Shown in pieces: positions 5,764-13,744 of a DNA stretch of 64,000 nt (its first letter is position 1; every line of letters starts with the position of its first letter). Position numbers and translations under genes: made by a program. The DNA lies in assembly GCA_011322445.1 (NCBI GenBank), contig DRMV01000048.1, positions 109,539 through 173,538 on the forward strand, read 5' to 3'. Under the pieces are notes generated by a model that was given only the letters and a program-made list of their open reading frames with translations, was not told the origin of the DNA and did no database searches. Source of the DNA: Chloroflexota bacterium. GTDB taxonomy: Bacteria > Chloroflexota > Anaerolineae > Anaerolineales > DRMV01.

Positions 5764-8673
5764 TTACTTCTGGGCTTTCTTCGCCCGCCACACCTTCTCG
5801 GGCGTGACCGGACCGCTTTCGACCGAAGCGCCCAGCGCGTTGTAAACCGCGTTCGCGACTGCCGGGGCCACGCCATTGAGCGGGTATTCCGAAACCGATT
5901 TCACACCAAAGGGGTGCGTGGCCTCGAAGGTTTCCACGAAAATGGTCTTCAGCCGCGGCATTTCGGGCGCCAGCGGCACATGGTAATCGCGGAACGAGCG
6001 CACCAGGGGCTGGCCTTCGGGGGTATAGGGCATCTCTTCGACAATGCCGTAACCCAGCCCCTGGTTGACGCCGCCTTCCACCTGCCCCGAGGCGGTCAGC
6101 GGGTTGATGACCACGCCCGCATCGGCCACAGTGGTCAGAGCATCGACCCACACCTGGCCGGTTTCCGCGTCCACGGTCACTTCGGCCACCTGCACCGCAA
6201 ACGGCGGCGGAGAGGCCGGCGCCATGAACGAAGCCGCGCCCATGATCTGCTCCTGATTTTCATGGTGAATGCTGTTGAAGCCAATTTCGGCAAACGTCAC
6301 GCTGCGGCCATCAGGCGCAGTGGCTTTGCGGTCGGCCAGTACGATGTCGTCGGGGGAAACCTCAGGGCCGTCGCCGCGGGCGTTGAGCATGGCGGCAGCG
6401 CGGGCGCGGATGCGCTCGGCCACCTGTTCTGCCGCTTTGGTCGCTGCCGCGCCGCTGACATAGGTGGTGCTGGAGGCGTAAGCGCCTTTGTCGAAGGGGG
6501 TGAAGTCGGTATCGCCGGAAACCACAATGATGTCGTCCAGCGGCACACCCAACACCTCGGCAGCCATTTGCGCGAGCACGGTGTCGGAACCGGTGCCCAG
6601 GTCGGCCGCGCCCACCATCATGTTGAACGAGCCATCCTCGTTCATCTTGATGAACGCGCCGCCCATGTCCAGTTTGGCGATGGCCGTGCCCTGCATCAGC
6701 AAGGCCAGACCAATGCCCCGTCGCAGGTGCGGCTTGCCGGGTACTTGCTGCCATTCGGGGTTGTTGTATTTCTCATCCCACTTGACGGCTTCCCTGGCCT
6801 TAGCCACGGCCTCGGCCAGTGCGTTGGTTTCGATGGTTTCAGGGCTGGGTTCCCGCCCTTCGTTCCACGCGAGGCTGAAGGGATGGTACTCGCCGGGACG
6901 AATGGCGTTCTTCAAGCGGAACTCGATGGGGTCCATACCCAGCGCGTGGGCAATTTTCTCCATGTGGCGTTCCACCGCGAAGAAGCCCTGCGTCGCGCCG
7001 TAGCCACGATAGGCCCCCGAGGGCACCGTGTTGGTGTAAACCGTATCGGCGTAAAAGCGGATGTTGGGGTGCTTGCGATATTCACCATCGCCGACGTAGA
7101 GCGCCATGGCCTTGTGGCCGGTGTTGCCAGCCACGGTAAGCGCGTGGCCGCCGTAAGCGCCGGTGTTGGAAAGCGCGTACATTTCGTTGGCGGTGATGGT
7201 GCCATCCTTCTTCACACCGGTCTTGAGGCGAATCTTCATGGCATGGCGCGGGCGAGCCGCGGTAAATTCCTCTTCGTCGGTGTAAACGTATTTCACCGGC
7301 CGCCCCGTCACAATGGTGAGGTGGGCAGGCACGTCTTCCACCAACACTTCCTGCTTGCCGCCAAAGCCGCCGCCAATGCGCGGCTTGACGACGCGGATTT
7401 TCTTGATGGGCAGGTTGAGCACCGGCGCCAGTTGCCGCCGCACGTGGAAAGGCACCTGGGTGCTGGTGCGAATCACCAGGCGGTCGTTCTCATCCCAATA
7501 GGTGATAGCAACATGCGGCTCGGTGTAAGCCTGATGGGCGCGCGGCACTTCATACTCGCCTTCGAAGATGAAATCCGCCTCTTTGAAGCCCTTTTCCACA
7601 TCGCCAATGTCAATGCGGATGCGCGCGGCGACGTTCTTGCTGGGGTCCGATTCGCCAAAATTGACATATTCCGGCTCGTCGTGGATGATGGGGGCGTCTT
7701 CTTTGAGCGCGTCTTCGGGGTCCACAATGGCGGGCAGTTCTTCGTATTCCACTTCGATGAGTTTCAAGGCCTGTTCGGCGATTTCCTCGGTTTCTGCAGC
7801 CACGAAAGCCACACGGTCGCCCACGAAGCGCACTTTGTTGTCTAACGAGAAGGTGTCGAGCGGGCCGGGGATGGGGTCGGACTGCCCGGCAGTGGCATAA
7901 ACCACGCGCGGGATGTCCTTCCAGGTGAGCACCGCATGCACGCCAGGCAGCGCCTTGGCCTTGCTGGTATCGATGCGCTTGATGCGGGCATGCGCCACCG
8001 GCGAGCGCAGCACTTTGGCAATCAACATGCCGGGCATCTCGAAATCTTCGGTGAAGGCCGGTTTGCCCTGCACCAGTTTGAGGGCATCGACCTTGCGCTC
8101 GGGTTTGCCCACCCGGCGGTAGTTTTCCACCTGGGGCACAGCGTACACTTCGGGCATGGCCTCGGCGGCAAACTTGCGGGCCTTTTCTTCGTCGCCGCGC
8201 ATGCGGGCAGCGGCCAACAGCACCGCCTTGACCGGCTTTTCGTAGCCGGTGCAGCGGCACACCACGCCCGAAAGGGCTTCCCGCACCTCTTTTTCGGTGG
8301 GGTCGGGGTTTTCGTCAAGCAGGTGCTTGGCGGTCAGCAACATGGCAGGCGTGCAGAAGCCACACTGAATTGCCCCAACCTCTACGAAGGCTTCTTGCAA
8401 GGGGTGCAAATCAAGGTTGAAATCCCAGCCGGTTTCCTGCCCCCCCAGGGCATCGACGGTTTGGATGGTGTGGCCTACCGCCTGAGCAGCAAGCAGCGAG
8501 CAGGAATACACCGGCTTGCCGTCGAGCAACACGCTGCAGGCGCCGCAGGTGCCATCGTTGCAGCCGCGTTTCACGCTCGTGTAACCCAGGTCGCGCAGGG
8601 CGTCGAGCAAGGAAGTATTCGCCGAAACTTCGACGGTATGTTGCTTTCCATTGACATTGAGGGTAATTTCCAT
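5764..8673 (-). CDS. Fused 2Fe-2S and molybdopterin-binding subunit of a xanthine dehydrogenase family enzyme
   Basis: 969 residues from the ATG at 8673, chosen over an in-frame start at 8703 because AGGAG lies about 9 bp upstream. The first ~160 residues hold the two 2Fe-2S domains: CNDGTCGAC plus a downstream Cys, then CGFCTPAM and CRCTGYE. From about residue 190 comes the Ald_Xan_dh_C hammerhead domain (PVAHARIKRIDTSKAKALPG) and then the Mo-binding domain with GGGFGGK (about residue 420) and GAYRGYGATQGFFAVE. The usual GVGE segment carrying the catalytic Glu near the C-terminus reads SVSEYP, so the Glu is kept but both glycines are serine. The substrate is unknown. The FAD subunit is the upstream gene (8834-9601). 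Confidence 0.92.
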   Translation of the reverse strand: MEITLNVNGKQHTVEVSANTSLLDALRDLGYTSVKRGCNDGTCGACSVLLDGKPVYSCSLLAAQAVGHTIQTVDALGGQETGWDFNLDLHPLQEAFVEVGAIQCGFCTPAMLLTAKHLLDENPDPTEKEVREALSGVVCRCTGYEKPVKAVLLAAARMRGDEEKARKFAAEAMPEVYAVPQVENYRRVGKPERKVDALKLVQGKPAFTEDFEMPGMLIAKVLRSPVAHARIKRIDTSKAKALPGVHAVLTWKDIPRVVYATAGQSDPIPGPLDTFSLDNKVRFVGDRVAFVAAETEEIAEQALKLIEVEYEELPAIVDPEDALKEDAPIIHDEPEYVNFGESDPSKNVAARIRIDIGDVEKGFKEADFIFEGEYEVPRAHQAYTEPHVAITYWDENDRLVIRTSTQVPFHVRRQLAPVLNLPIKKIRVVKPRIGGGFGGKQEVLVEDVPAHLTIVTGRPVKYVYTDEEEFTAARPRHAMKIRLKTGVKKDGTITANEMYALSNTGAYGGHALTVAGNTGHKAMALYVGDGEYRKHPNIRFYADTVYTNTVPSGAYRGYGATQGFFAVERHMEKIAHALGMDPIEFRLKNAIRPGEYHPFSLAWNEGREPSPETIETNALAEAVAKAREAVKWDEKYNNPEWQQVPGKPHLRRGIGLALLMQGTAIAKLDMGGAFIKMNEDGSFNMMVGAADLGTGSDTVLAQMAAEVLGVPLDDIIVVSGDTDFTPFDKGAYASSTTYVSGAAATKAAEQVAERIRARAAAMLNARGDGPEVSPDDIVLADRKATAPDGRSVTFAEIGFNSIHHENQEQIMGAASFMAPASPPPFAVQVAEVTVDAETGQVWVDALTTVADAGVVINPLTASGQVEGGVNQGLGYGIVEEMPYTPEGQPLVRSFRDYHVPLAPEMPRLKTIFVETFEATHPFGVKSVSEYPLNGVAPAVANAVYNALGASVESGPVTPEKVWRAKKAQK

Positions 8674-8694
8674 AGTAAAAACTCCTGATAAACG

Positions 8695-8833
8695 CATCAA
8701 CAATCGAACCGCAGATGACGCAGATGGCGCAGATCTTCAGGACGCCAAGGTCGCCAAGATGACGCCAAGAGCGCAAAGAGGCAAGATAACGCGCCGCGTG
8801 CTTTTCTGTGGAATCGGTGTAATCTGTGGTTTC
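8695..8833. repeat. Intergenic inverted repeat of the GCAGAT/ATCTGTGG type with AAGNCGCCAAGA-type core
   Basis: The left end has AACCGCAGATGACGCAGAT and GGCGCAGAT; the right end has GTAATCTGTGGTTT, complementary to the left end. Between them are repeated CGCCAAGGTCGCCAAGA and CGCCAAGAGCGCAAAG units. This looks like a dispersed non-coding palindromic element inserted between the FAD-subunit stop and the start of the fused Mo-subunit gene. Similar sequences recur in many environmental bacterial genomes (from memory, not checked). Confidence 0.7.
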
Positions 8834-9601
8834 TTACTCCAGCGAGGCCAAAGCGCGACGGACGAGGACAACAGCGACCTCGCGGCGATATTCGGCGCTG
8901 GCGCGATAGTCGGTGGCTTCGTAAGCCGCGTTGCGGGCCGCCTGCTCTGCCCCGCTGGCATCGGGGCCATCCATCGCGAGGTGGGGGGCGTCGCCCCAGC
9001 CACCGAGCACAATGCGCGTGCGTCCCGAAGGCCATTGCGCCACCGCCACCACCAGCAGGGGACGGGCCAGCGGCGAGGGGGCAACGGTTTCCAGCGCAAG
9101 TTTGGCATTTGAGGGAACAGTTACTTTGGTAATCAGTTTGCCACGCAAGTGCTCCCAACGGGCGGGGTAAAGTTCGCCCAGGGGCAAAGCCTCATCATCA
9201 GGGGCCAGCGTCAGCCGGGCATCCAGCGCCATCATTGCAGCAGCAAACGGCGAAATGCCGTCCGCGGCCACCAGCGTTCCGGCAACGGTTTGCAGGAAAC
9301 GGCGCGTATAGGGGGTTTCCAGGTGAGCAGCCTCTTGGAGGGCCTGCGGCAAATCAGCTTTCAGCAGGTTCTGCAGCGGGGTGGTTGCGCCGAGGTCAAC
9401 GAAGTTGCCGCGAGGGGTAATGCCCGTCAGACCGAGATCCTGCAAATCCACGACGGCGACGTCCTCCTGCGGCAGCGCGGGAGGACGCTGCTGAGCATTC
9501 AGAAAAGCCCCACCCGCCAGCGGTACGGTGAAGGGGGTTTCACGCGCCAGCAAAGCGAGGGCTTCTTCAAGGGTTTGGGGGCGATGGTATTCCAGGTGCA
9601 T
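8834..9601 (-). CDS. FAD-binding subunit of a xanthine dehydrogenase family enzyme
   Basis: 255 residues, slightly shorter than the usual 270-300. The N-terminus YHRPQTLEEALALLA is the standard opening of FAD_binding_5 (CoxM) proteins. LAGGAFLNAQQR takes the place of the AGGTDL loop and TVAGTLVAADG the place of TIGGNI, both somewhat degenerate. The CO_deh_flav_C part ends with SAEYRREVAVVLVRRAL. It supplies the flavin that reoxidises the 2Fe-2S clusters of the fused subunit encoded downstream. GAGGAG precedes the ATG; the thioesterase gene ends 3 bp upstream, so these are cotranscribed. A repeat element separates it from the downstream partner. Confidence 0.88.
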   Translation of the reverse strand: MHLEYHRPQTLEEALALLARETPFTVPLAGGAFLNAQQRPPALPQEDVAVVDLQDLGLTGITPRGNFVDLGATTPLQNLLKADLPQALQEAAHLETPYTRRFLQTVAGTLVAADGISPFAAAMMALDARLTLAPDDEALPLGELYPARWEHLRGKLITKVTVPSNAKLALETVAPSPLARPLLVVAVAQWPSGRTRIVLGGWGDAPHLAMDGPDASGAEQAARNAAYEATDYRASAEYRREVAVVLVRRALASLE

Positions 9602-9604
9602 GGT

Positions 9605-10168
9605 TCACTCCTCAGGGGTGCAATCAGGGTAAACTTTCCAGCCAAGCGCGTCGGCATCCATTCGAGAAAGTTCCTCTTCGGGCACAGCGAGCAACATGCT
9701 CTCGGCCTCGGCAAGGGGCAGGGCGTTCTCGGGGTCGTCGTCGGCCAGGAAGACACCACCCCAGGCCGTCACAACCCGCCCGCGGTCTTTCACCGCCCGC
9801 CCTACAAAGCGAAGGGGCACGCCCACGGGCACGTGCTGACGATATTTTACCGTCAACCGGGCTGTAAAGAGCAAACGCGCGTGCTCAGGATCAGTGCCCA
9901 TGACCGAGCGCCCTACCACCTCATCCAGCAGCGAGGCCACAATGCCGCCGTGCGCCATGCCGGGGTAGCTCTGATACTGCTCCGGAATGGTGTACCAGGC
10001 GGTCACCTCCTGCTCGCCGGTCTGATAGAAACAGGCCTTCAGGCTATACGGGTTCGCCAGTCCACACACAAAGCAATGCAGCGAATTGGGCTGCAGAACC
10101 TCGCGCAGTTCCGGGCGCACAATGGGGCCGGCAGGCTTGCCGTGAGCAGCAGCGAAAGGCGGTTTCAT
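9605..10168 (-). CDS. PaaI-type hotdog-fold thioesterase
   Basis: 187 residues. The core AHGGIVASLLDEVVG (about residues 73-87) is the 4HBT/PaaI signature (HGG with a downstream acidic residue on the central helix), followed by TARLTVKYRQHVPVGVPLRFVGRAV, the typical beta strands. The N-terminus has CFVCG, seen in many PaaI-like proteins that start with a short Cys pair. It likely hydrolyses an acyl-CoA; substrate unknown. It precedes the FAD subunit of a molybdenum hydroxylase by 3 bp and follows cofC by about 40 bp. Context gives no clear pathway, though aromatic acyl-CoA catabolism would fit both neighbours (inference). Confidence 0.85.
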   Translation of the reverse strand: MKPPFAAAHGKPAGPIVRPELREVLQPNSLHCFVCGLANPYSLKACFYQTGEQEVTAWYTIPEQYQSYPGMAHGGIVASLLDEVVGRSVMGTDPEHARLLFTARLTVKYRQHVPVGVPLRFVGRAVKDRGRVVTAWGGVFLADDDPENALPLAEAESMLLAVPEEELSRMDADALGWKVYPDCTPEE

Positions 10169-10210
10169 AAACCCTCCGAAGGAAAGGAATCTGGTGCCAG
10201 GGCTTCGGCG

Positions 10211-10882
10211 CTAATCGGTAGGAAACCGCGCCGCCGTGGGCTTCACCGGCCGCGGGATGGCAACCGGGGCCCGAGCGGCAAAATGGGGAAAGACGTGCGC
10301 CACCAGGCGCAAATCCTGCGGCCAATCCAGGTCGCGCGCCAGCCCTTCCCGCTCCACCACAGCCACAGGAAGCCCCGCCTCTCGCGCCAGCGCCAGGTGC
10401 CGGGGGAAGGAACGCGGCCCATAGGCGTATTCCATAGCCCCCAGGGGGCTGAGGGCAAGGCCATTGGTGCCTGTACCGCTGGCGTTGGGGGCCAAAGCCA
10501 CGCCTTTAGGGCGCGGGCGGGCTTCTAACAAGGCGCTCACGTCGGCCACGGTGAGCAACGGCAAATCGGCAGGCAACACCAAAATGGTCGCCACCGCCGA
10601 AGAGCGCAACAGCATGGTCGCACGCTTGAGGGCAAGGTTGAGTTGCGAATTGCCCTGCTCTTGTAGCGTGTGGGCGCCATAATCGCGTGCCAGGGCTAAT
10701 GCAGCACTATCGCGGCTGACGACCAGCGTCCGCTCAATTTCGGGCACCTGCCGCAGCACTTCCAGCGTATGGGTAAACAGATAACGGTTGAGTTGCGTGC
10801 GCTCTTGCACACTGAGCACATCCGCCAGGCGAGATTTACCCCGCCGCAGCGGCTTGACGGGAACCACGGCTACGGTGGTCAA
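10211..10882 (-). CDS. cofC: 2-phospho-L-lactate guanylyltransferase-type nucleotidyltransferase (F420 biosynthesis)
   Basis: 223 residues from a TTG start at 10882 with AGGAG about 7 bp upstream; MTTVAVVPVKPLRRGKSRLA is the CofC/FbiD opening with the GTP-binding Lys/Arg-Gly-Lys segment. VLPADLPLLTVADVSALL carries the metal-binding Asp motif (PxDLPL), and GTNGLALSP matches the GTN segment of the family. The enzyme activates 2-phospholactate or phosphoenolpyruvate with GTP for transfer to Fo by CofD. cofD, cofE and npdG lie upstream on the same strand. Whether PEP or phospholactate is used cannot be read here, but a neighbouring reductase resembling FbiB's C-terminal domain favours the PEP route. 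Confidence 0.92.
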   Translation of the reverse strand: MTTVAVVPVKPLRRGKSRLADVLSVQERTQLNRYLFTHTLEVLRQVPEIERTLVVSRDSAALALARDYGAHTLQEQGNSQLNLALKRATMLLRSSAVATILVLPADLPLLTVADVSALLEARPRPKGVALAPNASGTGTNGLALSPLGAMEYAYGPRSFPRHLALAREAGLPVAVVEREGLARDLDWPQDLRLVAHVFPHFAARAPVAIPRPVKPTAARFPTD

Positions 10883-11093
10883 CGGTTACTCCTTGAACGC
10901 TCGCGATGGCTAAGATCGCTAAGCGAGGTCTTTTCGCAGGGCTTCAGGATGACCCGCGAGCGCCTTCCTGCACGAAGGCTCCATAGCATACCATGCCTTC
11001 ATTAAGAGGAGCGTAGAAGGTCGCCTTGTCGTCACGGCGGCGCCGGGCATAAGGGCGCACACAAGCACGCTCGACCAGGGGAAAAGCAGCCAT
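10883..11093. other. Intergenic stretch between protoglobin and cofC genes
   Basis: No gene is convincing here. The stretch CGCTCGCGATGGCTAAGATC with a following GCTAAGCGAGG and CGCAGGGCTTCAGGATGAC looks like dispersed non-coding repeat sequence (pattern recognition only). The cofC Shine-Dalgarno AGGAG lies at its left end. Confidence 0.5.
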
Positions 11094-11693
11094 TTACGCT
11101 TCGGCCGTTGTCCAATCGTCCACACTCAATTGCACGCCTGCTTCTTCCAACATCCGGCGGATTTCCAAATCCAACATCCGCACAATCAACCCTTTGCGGA
11201 AGCCTGCCACCCGTTCCATTGCCAGCATGTAGTTCTGGAAATACCCTTCCGTGACCAAACCAGCAATGACATCGGTCGCCCGCTTGAATGCCCCGTAAAC
11301 GCGCTCGGCCTGGTCTACCTCAAACGTCTCCAGACACTTATGCAAAAAAAGCTGCTGCACCCGGCTGGTCATGCCCAGCATATACGGGTTGCTGACCTGA
11401 CGGGCAATATGGATCAAGCCAACCACCCATTGCTGGCGCCAAAAATCTTCGGTAAAGTTGCCCTGCACCACATCTGCATACCAGGCCTTCAAAGAGCGCT
11501 CTCGCGCCGGCCTTTCGCCTTCCCGAAAGACTTTGGCCGTAGGTTCATACGAAAACAGCAAATCATAAAAAGCCTGCGCGAGTTCATCAACCCACGGCAA
11601 AGTGACGTCAGCCGTCTCTCGCAATATCAGGGCATCTTCTTTCGAAAAGCCCGTGAGGGTAATCAGGTCGCGCAAAATGCTCTCAATAGCCAT
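11094..11693 (-). CDS. Protoglobin-domain protein (single-domain heme sensor/globin)
   Basis: 199 residues from the ATG at 11693 (GGGAGT about 10 bp upstream; an ATG at 11702 is too close to it). The protein spans little more than one protoglobin domain. RQQWVVGLIHIARQVSNPYM fits the F-helix segment with the proximal His that ligates heme, as in methanogen protoglobin and globin-coupled sensors. There is no attached signalling domain. Family members bind O2, CO or NO. It lies inside the F420 gene run between cofD and cofC. F420-dependent enzymes are oxygen-sensitive or handle redox, so a protective or gas-sensing role is conceivable (inference). Confidence 0.85.
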   Translation of the reverse strand: MAIESILRDLITLTGFSKEDALILRETADVTLPWVDELAQAFYDLLFSYEPTAKVFREGERPARERSLKAWYADVVQGNFTEDFWRQQWVVGLIHIARQVSNPYMLGMTSRVQQLFLHKCLETFEVDQAERVYGAFKRATDVIAGLVTEGYFQNYMLAMERVAGFRKGLIVRMLDLEIRRMLEEAGVQLSVDDWTTAEA

Positions 11694-11736
11694 AACGGAC
11701 ATACTCCCAACGTGCTATGTTGTCTTGATTTTGCTC

Positions 11737-12678
11737 CTAAATTGTATCATGTTCATCACGAAGCCACGCCAGCACTTTCTCAGCCAACCGCCGCCGCTTT
11801 TCGGGAGAAGTCATCAGGGTATCCGTTACCAAGACGCGAGGCACATGCCGACGCACCGCAGCAGCCTGGGCAGCATCGGTAGTATCGAGCACAAAATGGG
11901 AAACCACCCCACGATAGTGCTCGGCCACGGCAGGGGCGGAAGGCTCGACGCCCAGTTCCCGGAACATCTTTGCCGCGGGGCCTTTGACCGCCTTCCCACC
12001 CACAATGGGGGAAACCGCCACCACCGGCTTGCCAGCCAGGGCTGCCCGCACGCCGGGCACCGCCAGAATGGGGTCAATGCTCACAAAGGGGTTGGAAGGC
12101 GCCAGCAGCACTGCGCTGGCTATACGAAGCGCATCCAACACGCCAGGAGCCGGGCGCGCCTGCACCACCCCCGCAAAGCGGAAACCGCGCACCCGCGGCT
12201 GCCAGCGGCGATGCACGAAATATTCCTGAAAGGCCATTTCGCCTTCGTCGGTGAGCACCACGGTGGGAATCGGATGATCACTGACCGGCAACACACGGGC
12301 AGGCACACCCCACGCGCGGCAGAAAGCCGCGGTGATCGCGCTCAGAGGTTCCCCCGCACGCAGGCGGCGGGTGCGCTCAAGGTGGGTTGCCAAATCCAAA
12401 TCACCCAGGCGGAACCAGTCTGGCCCGTCCAAGGCAGCCACCGCCTCCATCACCCGCCACGATTCCCCCTGCCGCCCCCAGCCTGTGGCGGGGTTTTCCA
12501 GTTCGGCCAGGGTGTAGCACACCGTGTCTAAATCGGGGCAGATTTTGAGGCCAAAGTGCTCGAAATCATCGCCTACGTTGACAACCACGGTCAAATCCGC
12601 GGGATTGGGCAGGGCCTGCATCACGCCGTGGGCAAATTTTGCGCCGCCCACACCGCCAGCAAGGACGACGATGGACAT
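11737..12678 (-). CDS. cofD: 2-phospho-L-lactate transferase (F420 biosynthesis)
   Basis: 313 residues, normal for CofD/FbiA. LAGGVGGAKFAHG (residues 6-18) is the Rossmann nucleotide-binding opening, VNVGDDFEHFGL the Fo/metal-binding Asp-Asp segment, and APSNPFVSIDPILAVPGVR the conserved phosphate-binding stretch. It transfers the lactyl- or enolpyruvyl-phosphate group to Fo to make F420-0 or dehydro-F420-0. The start ATG at 12678 has GGAG about 9 bp upstream. It is followed by a protoglobin gene and cofC and preceded by a nitroreductase and cofE; all are on one strand. Confidence 0.95.
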   Translation of the reverse strand: MSIVVLAGGVGGAKFAHGVMQALPNPADLTVVVNVGDDFEHFGLKICPDLDTVCYTLAELENPATGWGRQGESWRVMEAVAALDGPDWFRLGDLDLATHLERTRRLRAGEPLSAITAAFCRAWGVPARVLPVSDHPIPTVVLTDEGEMAFQEYFVHRRWQPRVRGFRFAGVVQARPAPGVLDALRIASAVLLAPSNPFVSIDPILAVPGVRAALAGKPVVAVSPIVGGKAVKGPAAKMFRELGVEPSAPAVAEHYRGVVSHFVLDTTDAAQAAAVRRHVPRVLVTDTLMTSPEKRRRLAEKVLAWLRDEHDTI

Positions 12679-12701
12679 GGAAGGGCTCCGGAAAATGAAG
12701 A

Positions 12702-12742
12702 ATTAGGAATTAGGGAGTTAAGGGGTTAGGAGGTTAGGGGGT
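12702..12742 (+). repeat. Degenerate TTAGG/TTAGGGG repeat
   Basis: About six units of TTAGG(N), TTAAGGGG and TTAGGGGG run between cofD and a small membrane protein gene. The complement CCCTAA supplies the stop codon of the upstream membrane protein gene (12734-12736). Confidence 0.8.
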
Positions 12743-13126
12743 GAAGAAGCGGCAAATCAGGTTTTGAGCGCAGAAGCCATAACGCCACAGATAGAACACA
12801 CCCACGGCCATCGCGCTCATGCTGAGCACAACCCACAACGCTGTGTGGATCCGCCGCCAGAGGCTGGGCTCGGCTTCCCAGCCGACGCCACGTGCAGGCC
12901 AGCCCAGGCGGTGCAAGGCGTCGTTCAACGGAGGGTAAAGCGGCGCAGAAAGGAACAAAGCCCGTAACACACCCAACACAATGAGCAGCACCGCGCCGCC
13001 TGCCAGCAAGGCGCCGCCACCCACGGCAACGTAAAGGCCTATGAACCGCACCACTTTACGGCGGTCAGGGGCTTCCTGCCAACCATAGCGCCAAAGCAGG
13101 CGAAAGGCTTCGCGAAAGGAAGGCAT
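12734..13126 (-). CDS. Small hypothetical membrane protein
   Basis: 130 residues. Two hydrophobic segments are visible (about residues 26-55, rich in Gly/Ala/Val/Leu, and about 96-115), with a loop containing LSAPLYPPLNDALHRLGWPA between them. The C-terminus CRFFTP ends in a TTAGGGG-type repeat that provides the stop. It is not a recognised family. It lies between cofD and the nitroreductase in a run of F420 genes, with about 15 bp to the nitroreductase, so it is cotranscribed with them. A functional link to F420 is only positional. Confidence 0.6.
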   Translation of the reverse strand: MPSFREAFRLLWRYGWQEAPDRRKVVRFIGLYVAVGGGALLAGGAVLLIVLGVLRALFLSAPLYPPLNDALHRLGWPARGVGWEAEPSLWRRIHTALWVVLSMSAMAVGVFYLWRYGFCAQNLICRFFTP

Positions 13127-13132
13127 AACAAG

Positions 13133-13162
13133 AATTAGGTTAGGGGTTAGGGGTTAGGGGTT
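13133..13162 (+). repeat. TTAGGGG heptamer tandem repeat
   Basis: ATTAGGTTAGGGG is followed by two more exact TTAGGGG units on the plus strand. On the minus strand the repeat overlaps the end of the nitroreductase gene: its last residues PLTPNP and its TAA stop (13142-13140) are encoded by the CCCCTAA units. Confidence 0.85.
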
Positions 13163-13742
13163 GAAGCGGGCGGCGCGGCGGCGGGGCAGGGGCCTCCGCC
13201 GGATAGCCCAAAAACAACATGCCTTGCGGCTCCCACGTCGGCGGCAGGTGCAGCGCCGCGCGCGTGGCTTCCTGGGCATAAAGCGGCCAGCATATCCACA
13301 CGCCTCCCAGCCCTTCGGCGTGGGCTGCCAGCAACATTTGCAAGCCCACCATCGCTACTGACTGCACCAGCATGTGGTGTTCCCACGCATCGTCTGGATC
13401 GCGCCGCACGCTGTTGTCTAAATTGAGCACCACCACCAGGGGCGCTTCGTTCAAGCGCCGGCGCGAACGGGCCACTCGCGCCGCAATAGCGGCTTCGTCA
13501 GCACCGTGAGCGCGCATATCGGCAGCCATTTGCGCCGTCAGCGCCTCGGCCAGCCGACGCTTGGGGCCGGCTTCCCGCAGCAACACAAACTGCCACGGCT
13601 GCAAATTATGCGCCGAAGGGGCATAGACCGCGGTCTCCAGAATGCGCTGCACGACCCCATCGGGCACCGGCTCGGGCAAAAAGCGGCGCACGCTGCGGCG
13701 GGAACGCAGGAATGCATGGATTTCGTCGGGGGAAAGGGTCAT
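13140..13742 (-). CDS. Nitroreductase-family protein, probable dehydro-F420-0 reductase (FbiB C-terminal-like)
   Basis: 200 residues from the ATG at 13742; an open frame continues upstream through low-complexity repeats but looks non-coding. RSRRSVRRFLPEPVPDGVVQRIL (with RRSVR for FMN phosphate), AVYAPSAHNLQPWQFVLLR and GLGGVWICWPLYA are nitroreductase FMN-fold signatures. The opening resembles the C-terminal domain of mycobacterial FbiB, which reduces dehydro-F420-0 with FMNH2; the N-terminal FbiB domain corresponds to the separate cofE two genes upstream. F420-0 reduction is therefore the likely role (inference from similarity plus context). No Shine-Dalgarno is visible because a repeat array occupies the leader. 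Confidence 0.8.
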   Translation of the reverse strand: MTLSPDEIHAFLRSRRSVRRFLPEPVPDGVVQRILETAVYAPSAHNLQPWQFVLLREAGPKRRLAEALTAQMAADMRAHGADEAAIAARVARSRRRLNEAPLVVVLNLDNSVRRDPDDAWEHHMLVQSVAMVGLQMLLAAHAEGLGGVWICWPLYAQEATRAALHLPPTWEPQGMLFLGYPAEAPAPPPRRPLQPLTPNP

Positions 13743-13744
13743 GG

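Noticed and set aside
5566..7845. A 759-codon open frame on the plus strand opposite the fused xanthine dehydrogenase gene
   Set aside because: It is antisense to a gene with complete cofactor motifs, has no recognisable domain, and is a mirror of GC-rich codon bias.
10919..11125. A 68-codon frame between protoglobin and cofC
   Set aside because: It overlaps the protoglobin 3' end, has no ribosome binding site and runs into repeat-like DNA.
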